A DNA stretch of 64,000 nt from Streptomyces sp. NBC_00250 (GCF_036192275.1 NZ_CP108088.1:4217501-4281500), one strand, 5' to 3'. Positions 1 through 7,051 are shown, counted from the stretch's first letter. A program made the numbers and translations. The notes: a model not told the origin generated them from the sequence alone.

Positions 1-39
1 TTCTGAGACTCCCGCCGACCACCGAAAGGAGACACCGCC

Positions 40-222
40 ATGGACACCCGCCGCAACCGCCCGGGAGCCATGCCGCTCCAGGCCCGGCCCGTCCACCGCG
101 ACGGCCCCGACGCCGGAGCCCGCGACGCCCGTACCGGCGCCGTGGCCGCCATGTCCTCCTGCGCCACCAAGACCGGCCCGGCCAGGCAGATGTGCTACGC
201 CCAGTACGGCATAGCCGGCTGA
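40..222 (+). CDS. Small peptide, type A (60 aa)
   Basis: A strong ribosome binding site (GAAAGGAG, about 8 bases before the ATG) precedes this 60-residue ORF. The C-terminal 23 residues, from an internal Met at base 151, read MSSCATKTGPARQM-CYAQYGIAG and contain two Cys plus several Ser/Thr. The same segment recurs at 728-799 in broken form, so it is a duplicated unit and not chance coding. No signal peptide, membrane segment or known domain is visible. It could be a precursor whose C-terminal part is processed, or translation could begin at base 151; neither is proven. It sits 27 bases upstream of the first MFDET peptide gene and is probably in one transcript with it. Confidence 0.5.
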   Translation: MDTRRNRPGAMPLQARPVHRDGPDAGARDARTGAVAAMSSCATKTGPARQMCYAQYGIAG

Positions 223-249
223 CCGGAGCCTTCGAGGAAAGGAACCGTC

Positions 250-450
250 ATGTTCGACGAGACCCACGCCACCCCTGAGACCGGCAGCGACACTCCCCGT
301 CGGTCCGCCGCCGGGCAGCTCCGGCTCCAGCTCCCCCAGCAGTCCGCACCCGTCCAGCGCGACAAGTACGCCGAGAGCAGCGACGCCTCCGGCGGCGCGG
401 CGGCCAGCGGCATCTTCGGCAGCCTGCTCGGCGACATCATCCCGTTCTGA
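250..450 (+). CDS. Leader/core-like small peptide, copy 1 (66 aa)
   Basis: First of three tandem paralogues. It starts at ATG behind GAGGAAAGGAACCGTC, a good ribosome binding site. Residues 1-53 are hydrophilic, rich in Gln, Ser, Asp and Ala, and nearly identical to the other copies. Residues 54-66 form a hydrophobic tail, GIFGSLLGDIIPF. This two-part layout, a constant N-terminus followed by a variable short C-terminus, is what precursor peptides of ribosomally made natural products, pheromones or bacteriocins look like. There is no Cys, so lanthionine or thiopeptide chemistry is unlikely. I do not recognise the family, and no maturation enzyme or transporter is evident beside it in the window. 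Confidence 0.7.
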   Translation: MFDETHATPETGSDTPRRSAAGQLRLQLPQQSAPVQRDKYAESSDASGGAAASGIFGSLLGDIIPF

Positions 451-495
451 CGCCCCCTTGCCCCGCAGCAGGGGCCGCAGGCAGAGGAGAGCAGC

Positions 496-702
496 ATGTT
501 CGACGAGACCCGCGCCACCCCCGAGACCGGAGGCGATACACCCCGCCGGTCCCCCGCCGGGCAGCTCCGGCTCCAGCTCCCCCAGCAGTCCGCACCCGTC
601 CAGCGCGACAAGTACGCCGAGAGCAGCGACGCCTCCGGCGGCGCGGCGGCCAGCGCCATCCTGTCGCCGGGCATCGTGGCCCAGATCAAGGAATTCTTCT
701 GA
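496..702 (+). CDS. Leader/core-like small peptide, copy 2 (68 aa)
   Basis: Second tandem paralogue, behind GAGGAGAGCAGC. The first 53 residues differ from copy 1 only at positions 6 (His to Arg), 13 (Ser to Gly) and 20 (Ala to Pro). From codon 21 to codon 53 the DNA is identical to copies 1 and 3. The tail is quite different: AILSPGIVAQIKEFF, 15 residues, still hydrophobic and still ending in Phe. The sharp boundary between constant and variable parts at residue 53/54 supports a leader/core split. It has no recognised domain, signal peptide or Cys. It is probably cotranscribed with its neighbours (45-base gap to copy 1). Confidence 0.7.
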   Translation: MFDETRATPETGGDTPRRSPAGQLRLQLPQQSAPVQRDKYAESSDASGGAAASAILSPGIVAQIKEFF

Positions 703-727
703 CCCCTGTACCGGCACCGGGGCAGTC

Positions 728-799
728 ATGTCCCGCTACGCCACCACGACCGGCCCGGCCGGCCGGATGTGAGACGCGAACTCCGACGTGAACGCCTGA
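728..799 (+). pseudogene. Broken second copy of type A peptide
   Basis: This 23-codon stretch aligns without gaps to the last 23 codons of the 40-222 gene. MSRYATTTGPAGRM matches MSSCATKTGPARQM, then a TGA (770-772) stands where the intact copy has TGC (Cys). Reading on past that stop gives eight more codons and a final TGA at exactly the position of the intact gene's stop. Similarity also extends about eight codons upstream of the ATG, but the N-terminal half of the intact gene is missing. It is best read as a decayed duplicate left when the type A plus MFDET unit was duplicated. A 14-residue peptide made up to the first stop cannot be excluded. Confidence 0.55.
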
Positions 800-839
800 C
801 AGCCGACCCCTGACCGGGCATCAAGAGAAAGGAACCGTC

Positions 840-1040
840 ATGTTCGACGAGACCCACGCCACCCCCGAGACCGGCAGCGACACTCCCCGTCGGTCCGCCG
901 CCGGGCAGCTCCGGCTCCAGCTCCCCCAGCAGTCCGCACCCGTCCAGCGCGACAAGTACGCCGAGAGCAGCGACGCCTCCGGCGGCGCGGCGGCCAGCGG
1001 GTTCCTGGGCAGCCTCCTCGGCGACGTCCTGCCGTTCTGA
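840..1040 (+). CDS. Leader/core-like small peptide, copy 3 (66 aa)
   Basis: Third tandem paralogue. Its ribosome binding region (AGAAAGGAACCGTC) and first 53 codons match copy 1 with one synonymous change (CCT to CCC). The last 13 codons then carry eight base changes, giving GFLGSLLGDVLPF instead of GIFGSLLGDIIPF. All substitutions keep hydrophobic character, and the glycines, Ser, Asp and terminal Pro-Phe are retained. The contrast between leader and tail suggests recent duplication or gene conversion of the leader with change concentrated in the tail. No function is assigned; a secreted or membrane-active peptide is one option. Confidence 0.7.
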   Translation: MFDETHATPETGSDTPRRSAAGQLRLQLPQQSAPVQRDKYAESSDASGGAAASGFLGSLLGDVLPF

Positions 1041-1113
1041 ATCCTGAGTCACCTGCGGGACCGGTGCCGGGGCATGCACCCGACATCGGTCCCACCCGAT
1101 CCGAGGAAGCATC

Positions 1114-1344
1114 ATGCGACTCGATCTGCCGAAGCTGGCGCAGGCGGTGGACCGGCGGGAGCACTACCCGCCGTATCGCTTCGTGACCGTTTTCGTGGAC
1201 GTCGACGGGAAGGAGCAGCGGATACACACCCAGCCGCGGGGCAACTTCGGAAGTCTGCCCGGGGGTCCTGCGGCGCTCGTGCACAGCTACGGCCGCGGTT
1301 GGCAGAGCGCCCCGGCGGGCTGCCGGTGGTCCGGCGTCCTGTGA
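1114..1344 (+). CDS. Hypothetical protein (76 aa) in the peptide cassette
   Basis: The ATG follows CCGAGGAAGCATC, a usable ribosome binding site, 73 bases after peptide copy 3 and 73 bases before the hemopexin-like gene, all on one strand. The product is 76 residues with a short predicted beta region (RFVTVFVDVDGKEQRIHTQ) and a Gly/Pro/Ser-rich C-terminus containing a single Cys. There is no signal peptide or membrane segment and I do not recognise a family. Its position suggests it belongs to the same unit, perhaps as a partner or accessory protein, but that is inference only. Codon use looks like normal Streptomyces coding. Confidence 0.55.
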   Translation: MRLDLPKLAQAVDRREHYPPYRFVTVFVDVDGKEQRIHTQPRGNFGSLPGGPAALVHSYGRGWQSAPAGCRWSGVL

Positions 1345-1417
1345 GGGATGAGGGAAAGGGAAGGGGACGGGCCACCCGCCCGGCGGCCCGTCCCCGCAGG
1401 AAGGAGCCGAGAGTCCC

Positions 1418-2770
1418 ATGGTCACAGTGAGGTCGGCCGTCTCCTGGCCGAACGACAAGACGTACCTCTTCCACGCCGACGACACCTACGACCGGTACGA
1501 CTCGGTCACCGGTGTCCGCGAGGACTCCGGACTGCCCCTCTCCAACTGGCCCGGCCTCCCCCGCTCCCCCGACGCCTTCGTCTGGTGGGGTGCGGGCAAG
1601 GGGTACGCCTTCCTCGGGAACACCTACGTCCGCTACGACAACCCGACCGACAACAGCGCGGACACCGTCGAGGCCGAGTACCTGCCACCCCACTTCACCC
1701 TTGAGGAGGGCTGGCCGGGACTGCCCACCGGAGCCGGCGGCGGACCCGACTGGCGTACCGGCATCGACGCGGCCGTGAACTGGGGAAACGGCAAGGTGTA
1801 CCTCTTCAAGGGCGACTCCTACGCCCGGTACGACATGACCGCGGACCGCGTCGACCCCGACTACCCCCGCCCCATCGCGGGCAACTGGACGGGGCTCTTC
1901 CCCGGCGGCGTGGACGCCGCCACCTACCCGGGCGGCCGGTTCGCCTACTTCTTCCGCGGCGAGGAGTTCCAGCGCTTCGACGTGGATGCCGACCGGGTGG
2001 ACGCGAGCGGTCCATTGGACGCCTCCTTCCGTCTCGCGCCCACCCCGTCCGGGGCCGTGGCCCCGGCCCGCATGCTGACTCCGGCCCAGGCGAACAAGCT
2101 CATGGCCGACCTGATCCGGCGCGGCAAACTGACCCTGAAGAGCCCGGCGTTCGTCGACGGACCGGCCGGGATCGTGTCACCGACGCCCGACCAGCGGGTC
2201 GTGGTGAGCCCGCCGACGTTCGGCGGAGTCCGCTACACGAACCAGATCGCGCCGACGTCCGCGGTCATCGACAACCTCGACCAGCGCATGCTGATCGCGC
2301 TGTACCGCCTCACCCGCTGGATCAACTCCTCGGCGCCGGACGTCGCCGAACTCCTCCACCTGGGCATCGGCCACGGCGGACCGAACCTGAAGGACTGTCA
2401 CAACCAGGGCCGCGCGCTCGATCTCTCGGGCATCACCGGGGAGTTGAACGGGTCCGCGTTCACCCGGTCGGTGAAGAAGGACTGGGGCAACCTGCCGCGC
2501 CCGGCCGGCGTCAGGGTCCGCATCGACCCCGCCGTGGACCCGCTCGGGTTCGGCCTCTTCACGACCGCCTTCCGGTTCGCCACGTTCGAGTGCGAGGCGA
2601 CGACGATCGGCGCCGGCAACAAGTGGCCCATGCCCGAACTCGGCGGCACCGGGTTCGTGATCTACCCGGACTACGCCGCCGACGCCGCCCCCGGCAGCGA
2701 CAACGCCAACCTCCGCGCCGCCCACCAGGACCACTTCCACATCCAGATCGGCGTCACCCGGCTGCCCTGA
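1418..2770 (+). CDS. Hemopexin-like propeller fused to M15-like metallopeptidase
   Basis: 450 residues in two parts. Residues about 5-205 contain four hemopexin-type repeats with the pattern DA(A/F)..WG.GK.Y.F.G..Y.RYD (for example NWGNGKVYLFKGDSYARYD), enough for one four-bladed propeller. Residues about 260-450 resemble the D-Ala-D-Ala carboxypeptidase / extensin-like M15 fold: H328-NQGRAL-D335 fits the HxxGxAxD zinc motif and H439-F-H441 fits the C-terminal HxH. No signal peptide or lipobox is present, which is odd for a putative wall peptidase; it may stay in the cell, be released by lysis, or be exported by a specialised system. The ATG follows AGGAAGGAGCCGAGAGTCCC. It lies last in the small-peptide cassette. 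Substrate is unknown. Confidence 0.75.
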   Translation: MVTVRSAVSWPNDKTYLFHADDTYDRYDSVTGVREDSGLPLSNWPGLPRSPDAFVWWGAGKGYAFLGNTYVRYDNPTDNSADTVEAEYLPPHFTLEEGWPGLPTGAGGGPDWRTGIDAAVNWGNGKVYLFKGDSYARYDMTADRVDPDYPRPIAGNWTGLFPGGVDAATYPGGRFAYFFRGEEFQRFDVDADRVDASGPLDASFRLAPTPSGAVAPARMLTPAQANKLMADLIRRGKLTLKSPAFVDGPAGIVSPTPDQRVVVSPPTFGGVRYTNQIAPTSAVIDNLDQRMLIALYRLTRWINSSAPDVAELLHLGIGHGGPNLKDCHNQGRALDLSGITGELNGSAFTRSVKKDWGNLPRPAGVRVRIDPAVDPLGFGLFTTAFRFATFECEATTIGAGNKWPMPELGGTGFVIYPDYAADAAPGSDNANLRAAHQDHFHIQIGVTRLP

Positions 2771-2791
2771 GGACCCGGCGCAGCGGGCGGT

Positions 2792-3061
2792 TCAGGAAGC
2801 CGGCCGGCCCTTCGGCCGCCGCAGTCCCGCCTCCGTGAGGCGCCGGAGCAGCTCCTTGGAGCCGACCTCGACCGCACCACCCGTCACGGCGTCCGCGTAC
2901 CGGTCGGAGGGGATGTCGTAGTGGTCCCGCTCGAAGGCGCGCGGCGGGGCGCCGATCGAGGCGGCGAAGGTGTGCAGCTCCTCGAAGGAGACGTCGCTGA
3001 CCAGGTGCGACCACATACGGCCGTGCCCCGGCCACGTCGGCGGATCGATGTACAGGGTCAT
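2792..3061 (-). CDS. DUF4031 family protein
   Basis: 89 residues opening with MTLYIDPPTWPGHGR and continuing with WSHLVSD, ELHTFA and FERDHYDIP, the conserved signature of the DUF4031 family found widely in Actinobacteria and some other bacteria. The function of the family is unknown to me. It is cytoplasmic, with no membrane segment. It starts 13 bases after the stop of the upstream 118-residue gene on the same strand, so the two probably form an operon. The full length of the family appears to be present. Confidence 0.8.
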   Translation of the reverse strand: MTLYIDPPTWPGHGRMWSHLVSDVSFEELHTFAASIGAPPRAFERDHYDIPSDRYADAVTGGAVEVGSKELLRRLTEAGLRRPKGRPAS

Positions 3062-3074
3062 GCGGCGTCGCCGT

Positions 3075-3431
3075 TCACGTCAGCCCACCCACCGGCGCGA
3101 CCACGACCCCCTGCTTGCCGCAGACCCAGTGCGGGTCCGGCCCCAGCTCGGGCTCCACGTCCAGGGCGTGCGGGTCGCCCGTCGAGCAGACCGGGCAGAG
3201 CGGCCAGCGGCCGTACCGTTCGAGCAGGGCGTCCTGGACGTCCTGGGCGACGAGACCGGCGACGTACGTCAGCCCCTCGGGCCACTGCTCGACCCACCAG
3301 CGCCGGTGGGTCACCGCGTCCTCCACCATCGACACGACCTCGGCGGCCGCGACCTTGCGGGCCACCAGGTCGGCCAGTACCAGCGCGCGGGCGGCGTGCA
3401 GCGCCTGCTCCACGGGGTCTATGTCGTCCAT
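3075..3431 (-). CDS. Conserved hypothetical protein with Cys cluster (118 aa)
   Basis: Start chosen at the ATG of MDDIDPVEQALHAAR, since the in-frame extension upstream has no coding character. The N-terminal two thirds look helical (about residues 5-70). The C-terminal part carries CPVC followed 22 residues later by a Cys in HWVCGKQGVV, possibly a partial zinc-binding knuckle. No named domain is recognised. It is the first gene of a probable two-gene operon with the DUF4031 gene downstream. Confidence 0.6.
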   Translation of the reverse strand: MDDIDPVEQALHAARALVLADLVARKVAAAEVVSMVEDAVTHRRWWVEQWPEGLTYVAGLVAQDVQDALLERYGRWPLCPVCSTGDPHALDVEPELGPDPHWVCGKQGVVVAPVGGLT

Positions 3432-3502
3432 CCACTCATTGTCACCCGGGGCGCGCCCCGCACGCGAAAAAGGGCGAAGGTCCCACCCGGATCCGGGACC
3501 GA

Positions 3503-3518
3503 TGGGGTCTTGTCCACC
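3503..3518. promoter_or_regulatory. Candidate DasR (dre) site upstream of murR
   Basis: TGGGGTCTTGTCCACC matches the DasR consensus as I remember it, A(G/C)TGGTCTAGACCA(G/C)T, at about 11 of 16 positions, including the core GGTCT.G.CCAC. It lies 27 bases before the putative GTG start of the RpiR-type regulator gene. DasR controls amino-sugar uptake genes in Streptomyces, which fits the MurNAc operon that follows. The match is imperfect, so this is a candidate only. Confidence 0.4.
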
Positions 3519-3527
3519 CACCCCGCC

Positions 3528-3540
3528 GAAAGTATCTTTC
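3528..3540. promoter_or_regulatory. Inverted repeat abutting the murR start
   Basis: GAAAG-TAT-CTTTC is a perfect 5-bp inverted repeat ending 4 bases before the GTG start. A second inverted repeat, GTGAA-N7-TTCAC (3557-3573), lies just inside the coding region. RpiR/MurR regulators usually bind short palindromes near their own promoter, so these are candidate autoregulatory operators. Their closeness to the start also suggests a leaderless or nearly leaderless transcript. Confidence 0.4.
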
Positions 3541-3544
3541 AGAT

Positions 3545-4462
3545 GTGACCAATGAAGTGAAGGAAAGTTTCACCGGCGACGCGCCCCCCGCCCCCGCCGC
3601 CCTCGCGGCCAAGGTCCGCACCCTCGCGCCGTCCATGACCCGCTCCATGCAGCGGGTCGCCGAAGCCGTCGCCGGCGACCCGGCCGGCTGCGCCGCGCTC
3701 ACGGTCACCGGCCTCGCCGAGCTCACCGGCACCAGCGAGGCGACCGTCGTCCGCACCGCCCGCCTCCTCGGCTACCCCGGCTACCGCGACCTACGACTCG
3801 CCCTCGCCGGCCTCGCCGCCCAGCAGCAGTCCGGCCGCGCACCCGCCGTCACCGCCGACATCGCCGTCGACGACCCGATCGCCGACGTCGTCGCCAAGCT
3901 CGCCTACGACGAGCAGCAGACCCTCGCCGACACCGCCGCCGCACTCGACACCGTCCAGCTCGGCGCCGCCGTCGCCGCCCTCGCCGGCGCCCGCCGCATC
4001 GACATCTACGGCATCGGCGCCTCCGGCCTCGTCGCCCAGGACCTCGGCCAGAAACTCCTCCGCATCGGCCTCATCGCGCACGCCCACAGCGACCCGCACC
4101 TCGCCGTCACCAACGCCGTACAGCTCCGCTCCGGCGACGTCGCCATCGCCATCACCCACTCCGGCTCCACCGGCGACGTCATAGAACCGCTCCGGGTGGC
4201 CTTCGACCACGGGGCGACCACGGTCGCGATCACCGGCCGCCCGGACGGACCGGTCACGCAGTACGCCGACCACATCCTCACCACCTCCACGGCCCGCGAG
4301 AGCGAACTGCGCCCCGCGGCCATGTCGTCCCGCACCAGCCAACTCCTGGTCGTGGACTGCCTGTTCACCTGCGTCACGCAGCGTACGTACGAGACGGCGG
4401 CCCCTGCCCTCGCCGCCTCGTACGAAGCCCTCGCCCACCGCCACTCACCCCGCACCCGCTGA
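3545..4462 (+). CDS. murR: MurR/RpiR family regulator with SIS domain
   Basis: 305 residues. Residues about 20-100 form an HTH_6 (RpiR) DNA-binding domain with the helix-turn-helix around LAELTGTSEATVVRTARLLGYPGYRDLR. Residues about 125-265 are a sugar-isomerase (SIS) domain with IDIYGIGASGLVAQDLGQKL and ITHSGSTGDVIEPL, which binds a phosphosugar ligand. It precedes an N-acetylmuramic acid 6-phosphate etherase gene and a PTS permease gene, so MurNAc-6-phosphate is the likely effector by analogy with MurR. GTG at 3545 is chosen because coding character starts there; no clear Shine-Dalgarno is present, so ATG 3637 is an alternative. Palindromes flank the start. Confidence 0.85.
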   Translation: MTNEVKESFTGDAPPAPAALAAKVRTLAPSMTRSMQRVAEAVAGDPAGCAALTVTGLAELTGTSEATVVRTARLLGYPGYRDLRLALAGLAAQQQSGRAPAVTADIAVDDPIADVVAKLAYDEQQTLADTAAALDTVQLGAAVAALAGARRIDIYGIGASGLVAQDLGQKLLRIGLIAHAHSDPHLAVTNAVQLRSGDVAIAITHSGSTGDVIEPLRVAFDHGATTVAITGRPDGPVTQYADHILTTSTARESELRPAAMSSRTSQLLVVDCLFTCVTQRTYETAAPALAASYEALAHRHSPRTR

Positions 4463-4544
4463 ACCACCCGCACCACCCGGCGACCACCACACGCGCCGAC
4501 GACCACCGCACCCGCTGACGACCACAGCACCGAAAGAGCCGCTC

Positions 4545-5474
4545 GTGTCTGCTACGTACTCCGAACTCCGCGCCCAGCTGGCCACCCTCACCACCGAAGC
4601 GTTCCGTCCGGAACTGGCCGAGATCGACCAGCTCCCCACCGCCGAGATCGCCGCGCTCATGAACGGCGAGGACGCCACCGTCCCCGCCGCCGTCGCCCGG
4701 CAGCTCCCCGCCATCGCCGCCGCGATCGACGCCACCGCCGAGCGCATGGCCCGGGGCGGACGCCTCATCTACATGGGCGCCGGCACCGCGGGCCGCCTCG
4801 GCGTCCTCGACGCCAGCGAGTGCCCGCCCACCTTCAACACCGACCCGACCCAGGTCGTCGGCCTCATCGCGGGCGGACCGTCCGCCATGGTCAAGGCCGT
4901 CGAAGGCGCCGAGGACTCCAAGGAACTCGCCGCCGAGGACCTCACCGCACTCGGCGTCACCGCGAACGACACCGTCGTCGGCATCTCCGCCTCCGGCCGC
5001 ACCCCGTACGCCATCGGCGCCGTCGAACACGCCCGCGCGTGCGGCGCGCTCACCATCGGCCTCTCCTGCAACGAGGACAGCGCGCTCGCCGCCGCCGCCG
5101 AACACGGCATCGAGGTCGTCCCCGGCCCGGAGCTGCTCACCGGCTCGACCCGGCTCAAGGCGGGCACCGCCCAGAAGCTCGTCCTCAACATGATCTCGAC
5201 GATCACGATGATCCGGCTCGGCAAGACGTACGGAAACCTGATGGTCGACGTCCGCGCCTCCAACGAGAAGCTCCAGGCCCGCTCGCGGCGGATCGTCGCC
5301 CTGGCCACCGGCGCCCCTGACGAGCAGATCGAGACCGCCCTCGCCGCCGCCGACGGAGAGGTGAAGAACGCCATCCTCATGATCCTCGCCGACATCGACG
5401 CCCCCACGGCCGCCGAGCGGCTGACCGCCTCCCGGGGTCACCTGCGTGCGGCGCTGCACGCGAAGACCGGCTGA
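4545..5474 (+). CDS. murQ: N-acetylmuramic acid 6-phosphate etherase
   Basis: 309 residues, the usual MurQ length, GTG start. The enzyme removes the lactyl ether of MurNAc-6-phosphate, giving GlcNAc-6-phosphate and D-lactate in cell-wall recycling. Diagnostic segments are YMGAGTAGRLGVLDASECPP (about residues 76-95, with E92), VEGAED (119-124) and GPELLTGSTRLKAGTAQKL, all typical of MurQ and its SIS fold. It lies 82 bases after murR and 34 bases before the PTS permease gene in the same direction, so the three form an uptake and catabolism operon. The GlcNAc-6-phosphate formed would feed NagA, encoded at 35737-36879. Confidence 0.95.
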   Translation: MSATYSELRAQLATLTTEAFRPELAEIDQLPTAEIAALMNGEDATVPAAVARQLPAIAAAIDATAERMARGGRLIYMGAGTAGRLGVLDASECPPTFNTDPTQVVGLIAGGPSAMVKAVEGAEDSKELAAEDLTALGVTANDTVVGISASGRTPYAIGAVEHARACGALTIGLSCNEDSALAAAAEHGIEVVPGPELLTGSTRLKAGTAQKLVLNMISTITMIRLGKTYGNLMVDVRASNEKLQARSRRIVALATGAPDEQIETALAAADGEVKNAILMILADIDAPTAAERLTASRGHLRAALHAKTG

Positions 5475-5508
5475 GCCCCCTCCCCTCACAGCAAGGCACC
5501 ACCGCACC

Positions 5509-6990
5509 ATGAGCACAGACGACAAGAACCGCGCCACCGCCGCCGCGATCCTCCCCCTCGTCGGCGGCGCCGAGAACATCAGCTCCGTGGCCCACTGCAT
5601 GACCCGCCTCCGGCTGGGACTGCACGACCGCTCGCTCGTCCAGGACGAGGCCCTGAAGGCCCTGCCCGCCGTGATGGGTGTGGTGGAGGACGACACGTAC
5701 CAGATCGTCCTCGGTCCGGGCACCGTCGCCCGCGTGACCCCGGAGATCGAGGCCCTGGTGGCAGCGGCCCCTCCGGCGGCATCGCACACCGCCGACGACC
5801 TGGCGGCGCAGGGCGCGGCCCTCAAAGCGGCACAGAAGGCGAAGAACTCCACCCCGTTCAAGCTCTTCCTCCGCCGGATCGCGAACATCTTCGTCCCGCT
5901 GATCCCCGCGCTCATCGGCTGCGGCATCATCGCCGGCCTCAACGGACTGCTGATCAACCTCGGCTGGCTGCCCGGCGTCACCCCCGCCCTCGCGGCGATG
6001 GCGAGCGGCTTCATGGCGCTCATCGCGGTCTTCGTCGGCTACAACACGGCGAAGGAGTTCGGCGGTACGGCGATCCTCGGCGGCGCGGTGGCGGCGATCA
6101 TCGTCTTCCCCGGCGTCGCCAAGATCGACGCCTTCGGCCAGACGCTCTCCCCGGGCCAGGGCGGTGTGCTCGGCGCGCTCGGCGCGGCGATCCTCGCGGT
6201 GTACGTCGAGAAGTGGTGCCGCCGTTGGGTGCCGGAAGCGCTGGACGTCCTGGTCACCCCGACCCTCACGGTCCTGATCTCGGGCCTCGTCACGATCTTC
6301 GGCCTGATGTTCGTGGCCGGTGAGATCTCCACCGCCATCGGCGACTTCGCCGACTGGCTCCTCGCGAACGCGGGCGCCGGAGCGGGCTTCGTCCTCGGCG
6401 GCCTCTTCCTCCCGCTCGTCATGCTCGGCCTCCACCAGGCACTCATCCCCATCCACACCACGCTCATCGAGCAGCAGGGCTACACGGCCCTCCTCCCCAT
6501 CCTCGCGATGGCGGGCGCGGGCCAGGTCGGCGCGGCCATGGCCGTCTACCTGAAGCTCCCGCGCAACGGCTCGATCCGCCGCACCATCAAGTCGGCCCTC
6601 CCGGCCGGTTTCCTGGGCGTCGGCGAGCCCCTGATCTACGGCGTCTCGCTCCCTCTGGGCCGCCCGTTCATCACGGCCTGCGTCGGCGGAGCGTTCGGCG
6701 GCGGCTTCATCGGACTGTTCAGCATGCTGGGCGACACGGTCGGCTCGACCGCGATCGGCCCGTCCGGCTGGGCACTGTTCCCCCTCCTCGACGGCAACAA
6801 GGGGCTCGGCGAGACGATCGCCGTCTACGCGGGCGGCCTGATCGTCGGCTACCTGGCCGGATTCGTGGCGACGTACTTCTGGGGCTTCAGCAAGGAACTC
6901 CTGGAGGAGTTCGACGTGGACACGGAGCAGCCGGAGACAGTGGTCGCGACGGCACTCCCGGAGCCGGAGCCGGAGCCGGCGAAGGTCTGA
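5509..6990 (+). CDS. murP: PTS permease IIBC, probable MurNAc-specific MurP
   Basis: 493 residues from the ATG at 5509. Residues about 8-85 form an EIIB domain of the glucose superfamily with the phosphorylated Cys30 in SVAHCMTRLRLGL. A linker follows, then an EIIC domain from about residue 115 with roughly ten membrane segments and the family motif GVGEPLIYGVSLPLGRPF. A C-terminal acidic/Pro tail ends the protein. It imports and phosphorylates a sugar at the membrane; no EIIA domain is fused, so a separate IIA (Crr-like) must donate phosphate. Coupling to murQ indicates MurNAc rather than GlcNAc or glucose, as in E. coli MurP, but specificity is inferred. Confidence 0.85.
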   Translation: MSTDDKNRATAAAILPLVGGAENISSVAHCMTRLRLGLHDRSLVQDEALKALPAVMGVVEDDTYQIVLGPGTVARVTPEIEALVAAAPPAASHTADDLAAQGAALKAAQKAKNSTPFKLFLRRIANIFVPLIPALIGCGIIAGLNGLLINLGWLPGVTPALAAMASGFMALIAVFVGYNTAKEFGGTAILGGAVAAIIVFPGVAKIDAFGQTLSPGQGGVLGALGAAILAVYVEKWCRRWVPEALDVLVTPTLTVLISGLVTIFGLMFVAGEISTAIGDFADWLLANAGAGAGFVLGGLFLPLVMLGLHQALIPIHTTLIEQQGYTALLPILAMAGAGQVGAAMAVYLKLPRNGSIRRTIKSALPAGFLGVGEPLIYGVSLPLGRPFITACVGGAFGGGFIGLFSMLGDTVGSTAIGPSGWALFPLLDGNKGLGETIAVYAGGLIVGYLAGFVATYFWGFSKELLEEFDVDTEQPETVVATALPEPEPEPAKV

Positions 6991-7001
6991 GCACACCCGT
7001 A

Positions 7002-7042
7002 CGCGAGGGCCCGGTCGGAAGACATCCGGCCGGGCCCTCGCG
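7002..7042. terminator. Bidirectional terminator after murP
   Basis: A perfect 13-bp stem (CGCGAGGGCCCGG / CCGGGCCCTCGCG) with a 15-base loop lies between the convergent murP and peptidase genes. It can serve both. Confidence 0.75.
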
Positions 7043-7051
7043 CGTCCGGGC

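Noticed and set aside
40-1344. Classical lanthipeptide, lasso peptide or thiopeptide cluster
   Set aside because: The MFDET tails have no Cys and no typical lasso or thiopeptide core, and no lanthionine synthetase, lasso cyclase, YcaO or dedicated transporter gene is present in the window.
4374-6023. Long minus-strand open frame opposite murQ and murP
   Set aside because: Composition is Gly/Ala/Arg-rich without motifs, while the plus strand encodes unmistakable MurQ and PTS proteins.
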